Shown in pieces: positions 58,552 through 64,000 of a stretch of DNA of 64,000 nt (position 1 is the stretch's first letter; each line of letters begins with the position of its first letter). The DNA is from Ceratodon purpureus. Its lineage: Eukaryota; Streptophyta; Bryopsida; Pseudoditrichales; Ditrichaceae. Where the stretch lies: positions 22,984,539 through 23,048,538 of the forward strand of contig CM026426.1 of the NCBI GenBank assembly GCA_014871385.1, in the 5' to 3' direction. The notes beneath the pieces are model-generated. The model worked only from the letters and a program-made list of their open reading frames with translations, made no database searches and had not been told where the DNA came from. The position numbers and the translations under genes were made by a program.

Positions 58552-58577
58552 AGTCCAGAAATAGTTAAATATGGCAT
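58552..58577 (-). repeat. Right 26-bp terminal inverted repeat of Element 2
   Basis: The exact reverse complement of 38,467-38,492. Its outer side abuts T3 exon sequence (minus strand, ...CASETED), so it marks where Element 2 joins the disrupted T3 gene. Confidence 0.75.
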
Positions 58578-60794
58578 CCTCCGTTTCACTAGCACATACG
58601 AAGCACCCACAATCACAGTTGGACTGTGCATGAAGGCCCCGCACTTTGTCCCTCAAATTGCTCAGACCAACCTTCATCAGATCCATTTCTACATGGTAGA
58701 TACAACAACAGGTATTCCTCTCTTTTAGCTTTCGCACCCACCAAGGCTTCAACCTTTCGAAAGCTCTCTGGCGAACACTACACTCTGGATGCGCCTTCGT
58801 AAACCGCAAGAAGAACGTTGTCTGCAATCCATCATAGAGTACAAATGAGTATCATAGTACATTAGTACCACTAATAAGCAAGAGGAGTACCCAAAACCAG
58901 AGTATGAAGTACTGAAGAAGTACTCGTACAGTACTAAAACAATTCTATGGTTGCCTACAAATGACGTTTCATTGTGTACAAATGATATAGAAGTAAACAT
59001 TGAGTACGCATATACTCTTGGACTTTACAATTGATACAACATCAAAGTACAACCTGTATATATTTGTACAAGCCAAGTACGTTGTTTTCAACTGCTACCA
59101 CATGGAGTACTATCTATACAGACTCTTGAAGTCCAGAAGTATATAGTTTGTACAGTATGTTCGTGGACTCCACATTTTCTACCACAGACCCATACAATGC
59201 GTTTAGTCTAAGTACTAAGATTACACAGTCGTCCAGCACCTCAATGTATCCAAAGTATACAGTGTCTTTGCAAATTTGTCTTTGTACATCAATGGCCACC
59301 AGTAATTCTCATCTAGTATGGTAAAGTACATATAGCCACAGGCAGGGTACAAGAGAAGTATGAAACACAGGCTTTCAAAGTACTAAGAATATAGTACCCA
59401 AAAACCCTTCGAGCAACAACTAAAACTCCGTGTATAATTAGACAGCTATCACTGATTTTACAAAGGCAACAGATAGAAGTGGAAGAGGGAAACGTACTTG
59501 TGCCTCACACAAGTAGTGAGTAGGATGAGGCTCGGCCCAAAGATTCCTGCCAACCCTGTGCTTCACAATATCCTTCTTATTAGGTGACACCTTAGTCTGA
59601 CTCCTCCACCACGCCTCGATCTGGTCCTTGATGTAGTCGGATAAGCCTCCTCTCTTCTTGCGTTGGAGACGCAGTCTTGGTACAGCTTCTTCGGGGCTGA
59701 GAGCATAGACCCTACGATTCTTTGCTATCGTAATGCTCTGAGTACTTGTGTGCAGAACTCGTGACAGCGCTCTCACCCCACCAATCCCCATGCTCACTGC
59801 AGCATCTAAAAGGGCACTCTTACGTGCTAACAACTCATTTGAATTCGCCACCTTCACCATAGAAAGCTCATGCCTAAAGTTCATGAGAAAACCATGCACG
59901 ACCTTTGCTTCTTGCGGTCGAGGGTAATAATCAGGTAATAGTGGCCAAAGAGTGTCACGACGCAACTAACTCTCCATGACACCTTTCCGACTCAAAGGAC
60001 CGGGACAACTTCTCAACTCCTCAACTATGTACTGAGCTATGCGTAGTGAAATCCGATTGGACTCCCTCACGCTGAGATGGTCCTCAACGTCCTCATCTGG
60101 AAGCTCAGTCGCCAACACTCGTGTTTCCTCAACCATCTGTCTCTCACGTGCTCTCTAGCGAGCTTTCCTCTCTCTCGCCCCTTCAACTGTCGACGACCTC
60201 TGTTCATTCCGCAACCTAGTTTCAGCACCATGTCTCACACGCTGTCTCTTGGCGGTGTTTCCCATGAGACCTAGCAGTTGTGCACGACACCGGAGCTTTG
60301 TTAGTAATCTATAGACAAACTCAGTACATAGTTGTGGAGTTGAGAGGTTAGCACGCTCCTATACATCCGAATGAAGAGTTCCACGAAGAATGCAGAATCT
60401 ATTCTACAAAACTCACCAAAATTGCTGACAAACATCACCTTCTGAATGCAACTGACTCCTCGCTTCTAGTAGGGGAAGATATATGATACCTCACATCAGG
60501 AAGAGAAGGCAAAACGTCATAGCTACTATTGGGATAGCTACAAGAATGAGTAGAAACTGCGGCAAGAAACAATCCACGCCTAGGAGAGTCTTTAGATGCA
60601 GCGTTGCACTTTCCTAAGTAGAAATCTCGGTTTTCTTGCTTTGAAACAGGGGTCTCAGATACGTAACAGGAGTCACTAGTTTCGCTATTTTCTGTATAAT
60701 AAATCGATTCGACCTCTGAAGTTTGTGGGATACAGGTGAAGTACGAAGTAATCAACTTCTGCACCTGATTCGACCTCTGAGCGAACCTAGACAT
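58578..60794 (-). pseudogene. Transposase T3, N-terminal exons
   Basis: Minus-strand exons of the gene whose C-terminal half lies at 37-38.4 kb. The first exon starts at ATG 60,794 with a PCNA-interacting PIP box, QKLITSYF, at residues 12-19. The second runs from about 60,298 to 59,498 (GTACGT donor): a basic segment (GNTAKRQRVRHGAETRLRNE), then KVSPNKKDIVKHRVGRNLWA. It has TAG stops at 60,155 and 59,966. The third runs from 58,821 (GATTGCAG acceptor) and includes ERLKPWWVRKLKERNTCCCIYHVEM and a Cys cluster (CDCGCFVC). Element 2 then interrupts the gene. The intron 59,497-58,822 is GTAC-rich. PIP boxes bind the replication clamp and are known in some DNA transposases. Confidence 0.68.
58840..59420. 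repeat. GTAC-rich block in T3 intron
   Basis: By hand count more than 20 GTAC tetramers in about 580 bp, mostly AGTAC(T/A) and TGTACA, all within the intron between two T3 exons. Random expectation is about 2-3. Confidence 0.8.
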
Positions 60795-61343
60795 TTTGCA
60801 TGAACACAGCAAACACAGAGAATCTGCAAGCAACTATGGAAAAAACACTACGCAACCAGCCCGTCATTAAGCGCCCTAATCGTTTAGACGTTGAAAACAC
60901 AGCTGAACATGAGCACAGAGCGCAGCCGCCACGAAAGGTGGGAAAAACTGCATGGGGGAGACAAAGAGAATGTCAAAGCTGGGGTTGATTGCAGGTGGCG
61001 GCGGCATATTCGAGGGGCGTTGAAGGGATCTGCTCTATGGGTCATGCATAGGCTCCCTCCCAAGCTCGACGCCGTTGAATTTCGGATCTTCATCGCGAAA
61101 ACGAACGGCCCAAGTGATAGGGTCGCCCACGTGGACGGTCAGGATGCAACATCGAATGTACATTGCCTACTATAAGTACTGTATGTACACTGTGAACGCA
61201 GTGTGATTGGCTACTAAATGAATAACAAAAAAATTCTCTTTTTCCAAATTGAACAGTAAGCCGACTGTAAGGTAACTTACATTGATAGATGGATGAATGA
61301 AATCTTCTAATCACATTGGACAGTGTGTAAGCAGAGGATGAAA

Positions 61344-61528
61344 GGAGTCAGACAACTCCCAGCTGAGGATGGATGGACCGGAGTTAGACAACTCCAGATT
61401 GAGAACATGTGTACTGGAGTTAGACAGCTCTATATTTAGTACATTGGAGTTAGACCACTCCAAGATTGAGAACATGTGTACAAGAGTTAGACAACTCAAG
61501 ATGAGGTACACTAGAATTAGACTACTGA
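61344..61528. repeat. Six short imperfect palindromes in the LTR
   Basis: Copies of GGAGTTAGACAACTCC or close variants lie at about 61,344, 61,380, 61,416, 61,446, 61,483 and 61,513. Several are linked by AGATTGAGAACATGTGTAC. They lie in the presumed U3 part, upstream of the TATA-like box. Confidence 0.8.
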
Positions 61529-61542
61529 TAGTAGTGAATTAG

Positions 61543-61701
61543 CTTTACTCTAAATATAGGAGTAAAGATAGTGGTGAATTATCTTTACTCTAGATATAGG
61601 AGTAAAGAAGATGGAAAGATCTAGAAGAGTCTCTAAGTTGAAGAGATAGAAGAACCTAGAAGGATTTGTGGATTACCTTTACCCCAGATATAGGAGTAAA
61701 G
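61543..61701. repeat. Three hairpin repeats in the LTR
   Basis: CTTTACTC ... GAGTAAAG stems with a 9-bp A/T-rich loop lie at 61,543-61,567, 61,583-61,607 and 61,677-61,701 (the last with two stem changes). They lie between the short palindromes and the TATA-like box. Confidence 0.8.
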
Positions 61702-61967
61702 GAGATAGAATGATCTATGAATAGGCTAGACTCTGGGACTTAGCCTAAGATAGACTGTAGTTCCTTTTGGGAAGGAACTCATATATAAAGGCTCGGAGGT
61801 GAGATGGTGAGACACTTCTCTGGTGATCACTTCTCTATGGTTGGGTGGTGAGCCTTCAGTCAATATATTTTGATCTTTGTAGTTCTATTGAGTTTTTATC
61901 TTTTCCTTGTCTTATTTGTCTTTTTGTTGAGAGTTGGTGGCAAACCTGTTGGGAGGTTTGTTACAAT

Positions 61968-61979
61968 TGGTATCAGAGC
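61968..61979 (+). other. Primer binding site (initiator-Met tRNA)
   Basis: TGGTATCAGAGC, the usual plant LTR-element primer site, three bases after the LTR end TTACA. Confidence 0.9.
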
Positions 61980-64000
61980 AGTATGGATCCTCTGCAGGGT
62001 TTGGAAGGGAGAGTTGATCCTCTTGCGGGTTGAGAAGAGAGGATTATGAGAGGAGTGATGGGAGCCATGAAGGAAATTTTGGATTCTGTTCAATGTGGTG
62101 CTCATCCTCTTCCTAGAGGGGATTCTGTACAATCTGGAGCTCCACCTCTCCCCAGAGGTGTTCGTTCAGACACTCCTCGCCCTCCTTCATCTTTACCTGT
62201 TAGGTCAAGAGAGATAGAGTCTGTTGCAACATCTACGTTGAGGGGTCCTGGTCCTAGAAGAGTTGATGTTTTGAAGGACTTGAGGAAGTATCCTTTCAAG
62301 CCTTCTTTTTGAGGAAGGAACTGCAAACCGGAGGAGGTCAAGTCTTTTATTTCCATGCTGGAGGACTTCTTCACTTCAGATTACCAAGATGATGACAAGA
62401 TCAAGGCTATGGTGATTTGTCTTCAAGACAAAGCTCGTGTGTGGTACGATAATTTGAAGAACGACCGGGAGAATCGTGGACTTCAACCTTTGTCAAATTG
62501 GAGCACTTTCAAGCACTTGTTTCTTCAAGAATTCCTTCCTGGGAATTACGGAGAAGACATGCGCCAAGGGCTCTATGACTTGAAACACGGAAGTTTGTCT
62601 GTAACCCAATACAAGTCAAAGTTTGATTTACATATTGTCTATTTTTCCAATTGGGGTGAAAGTGATAGGGTTGAGTTCTTTCTTCGTAACTTAAAGGATT
62701 CAATTAGATTTAAAGTCAATGCATATCATCCAAGGACTCTAGATGATGCTTATGGTTTGGCTTTGAACTTTGAGAGGGAGGTTAATAGCAAGTTAGAGAA
62801 GAACAAGAGTCTGTTGGGAAAGAGGTCCTCTGAGTTCAATCGGTCTAATAACTTTAAGTCTTCAAAGTTCTCTCAAGGTTCTAATCCCTCTCAAGGTTCC
62901 AAGTTCAATCCAGGACAGAGGGGTGCCATGTTGAGCAAAGAAGAGCAAGAGGAGCATGTGAAAAAAGGTCTTTGCTTTAGGTGTCATAAGCCTGGACATC
63001 GAAGCTTTGAGTGTCCATCATCCAAAAGGAAGACAACAGCTTTGGAGGTGAAGCAAGGAGATGAAGATACATCTGATGGAGAGCCAAGCAAGAATGTTGT
63101 CCCAACTCTCTTAGCTGCTATTATGAACATGGAAGTGGAGCAAGATCCAACGGTGCTCCAAATCAAAGGCTTTCTGAACTCTTCCTTCTCTTCTATGATT
63201 CTTATTGATTCTGGTAGCACTCACAATATGATATCAACTTCATTTGCTCACAAGATAGGACTTCCCCTAGTTCCTATCAAACCTTGCTCAGTTTTGTTAC
63301 CAAACAACCAAACTGGTTCCATCACTCACCGCATGTTGAAGGTTCCTGTGAACATTCAAGGTGTAGATACTGAGGTGGACTTTGAAGTTTGGAATGGAGC
63401 ACGATATGAGGTGATACTAGGAATGGCGTGGCTGAAGCAAGTGGACGCATAGATTGCATGCAAGGAGGGAGCAGTTCATGGAAAGCTTCACAACGGGGAA
63501 TCTTTCACCATAAGAGGTAAGAGATCTTCACCAAGGGTCCCTATGCTTTCTCATTTACAAATGAAACGATGTATTAGGAAAAACCACGAAGTATTTCTAA
63601 TACATGTGAGTGAAGTTGAGGATGAAAGTAAGGATAACAAAAGAATGAATGAATTCTTGGATGAATTTAAAGATATATTTCCTGAAGAGTTGACGGAATT
63701 GCCACCTAGGAGAGATGTTGATCACGCTATAGATTTAATTGTCGATGCCGCTCCTATTGCTAGGGCACCCTATCGTCATTCTCTAACTCAAAATGTTGAG
63801 TTGGAGAATCAATTGAAAGATTTGTTGAACAAAGGTTACATTAGACCTAGCAAATCACCTTGGGGTGCCCCAGTCCTCTTTGTTAAGAAGAAAGATGGAC
63901 CATTAAGATTGTGTGTAGATTATCGTGGTCTTAATAAACTCACTGTCAAGAATAGGTTTCCGTTGCCCCGTGTTGATGATATTTTTGACCACTTACATGG

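Larger units (their letters stand above)
38467..58577. mobile_element. Element 2: two-arm DNA transposon with B-type palindromes, nested in T3
   Basis: A 20.1-kb element bounded by a perfect 26-bp inverted repeat. The left arm (minus strand) carries HAD-b (39.1-39.7), HAD-a (40.2-40.8) and gene P2 (41.2-46.5 kb). The right arm (plus strand) carries transposase T2 (51.5-54.9 kb) and a small gene (56.1-56.7 kb). An AT-rich core lies between the arms. About 40 copies of CATCGGGGGATCCCCCGATG or close variants occur from 38.6 to 58.45 kb, and I found none elsewhere. Read in reverse, gene order and orientation equal those of Element 1. It interrupts the T3 gene of Element 3. P2 and T2 carry only a few breaks, so it looks younger than Element 1 but is probably not autonomous. 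Confidence 0.8.
31854..61230. mobile_element. Element 3: GTAC-marked DNA transposon, split by Element 2
   Basis: Gene fragments on both sides of Element 2 belong to one leftward transposase, T3. Its N-terminal exons lie at 60,794-58,578 and its C-terminal exon at about 38,370-37,079. On the left it appears to carry rightward cargo genes: a RING relic, a K/E-rich protein and a SUVR4-like SET protein. GTAC tetramers are strongly over-represented in non-coding parts (32.70-33.44, 36.34-37.08, 58.84-59.42 kb) and continue in scattered copies to about 61.2 kb. The ends are not defined. Assignment of the cargo genes to this element rests on the GTAC clusters and is an inference. The interior 38,467-58,577 is Element 2. 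Confidence 0.55.
61266..64000 (+). mobile_element. Ty3/gypsy LTR retrotransposon, left part (runs off window)
   Basis: A fossil LTR element. The 5' LTR ends at TTACA (61,965). Its start is uncertain (61,266 or 61,326, both TGTAA). A TATA-like CATATATAAAGG lies near 61,783. The primer site for initiator-Met tRNA is at 61,968-61,979. The Gag region covers roughly 62.0-62.95 kb, with a CCHC zinc knuckle (CFRCHKPGHRSFEC) near 62.98 kb. A retroviral-type protease motif (DSGSTHN) is near 63.2 kb, and the start of reverse transcriptase is near 63.75-64.0 kb. The order protease then RT and the motif wording fit Ty3/gypsy. It looks broken, with a few breaks in the visible part. Age cannot be estimated because the 3' LTR is off-window. 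Confidence 0.85.

Noticed and set aside
1-58577. Polinton/Maverick or other capsid-bearing element
   Set aside because: No capsid, packaging ATPase, protein-primed polymerase or retroviral-type integrase is seen in Elements 1-4. The transposases are RNase H-fold types.

Overview
The window looks like a transposon-packed stretch of a streptophyte (green plant lineage) nuclear genome, probably a non-seed plant or charophyte-type alga. The support is a plant SUVR4-type SET methyltransferase with a spliced exon junction, AAACCCT telomere-type repeats, a Ty3/gypsy LTR element with the usual plant initiator-Met primer site, and AT-rich intergenic blocks between GC-richer genes. The species cannot be fixed from sequence alone. 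I see no rRNA, tRNA, CRISPR or prokaryote-style operon. Nearly every recognisable gene belongs to a mobile element, and most carry one or more breaks.

Layout. (1) About 1-22.1 kb is Element 1. A DUF7869-like transposase (T1) runs leftward at 0.46-4.4 kb. An AT-rich core lies at 8.6-12 kb. A long multi-exon gene P1 (14.1-19.6 kb) and two FCP1/NIF-like HAD genes run rightward to 22.1 kb. (2) 22.2-24.1 kb is AT-rich and non-coding. (3) 24.2-31 kb is Element 4, with a different DDE transposase. (4) 31.8-38.4 kb plus 58.6-61.2 kb is Element 3: a coiled-coil/RING relic, a K/E-rich protein, a SUVR4-like SET protein and a leftward transposase T3 carrying an HIDFAENY motif. (5) 38,467-58,577 is Element 2, inserted inside the T3 gene and bounded by a perfect 26-bp inverted repeat. 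(6) 61.3-64 kb is the left part of a Ty3/gypsy element.

Main observation. Elements 1 and 2 are diverged copies of one roughly 20-kb two-arm transposon design. Both have a DUF7869-like transposase on one arm, and gene P followed by two HAD genes on the opposite, divergent arm, with an AT-rich core between the arms. Alignable introns have the same position and phase. Each element is studded with its own palindrome: ATTAAGGTGGCCACCTTAAT in Element 1 and CATCGGGGGATCCCCCGATG in Element 2. These sit near the ends, in introns, upstream of the coding starts and even inside open coding exons. Element 3 is enriched instead in short GTAC-centred palindromes. I infer that element-specific factors, possibly the transposase or the ParB-like gene P product, recognise these sites. 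That is a hypothesis, not something the sequence proves.
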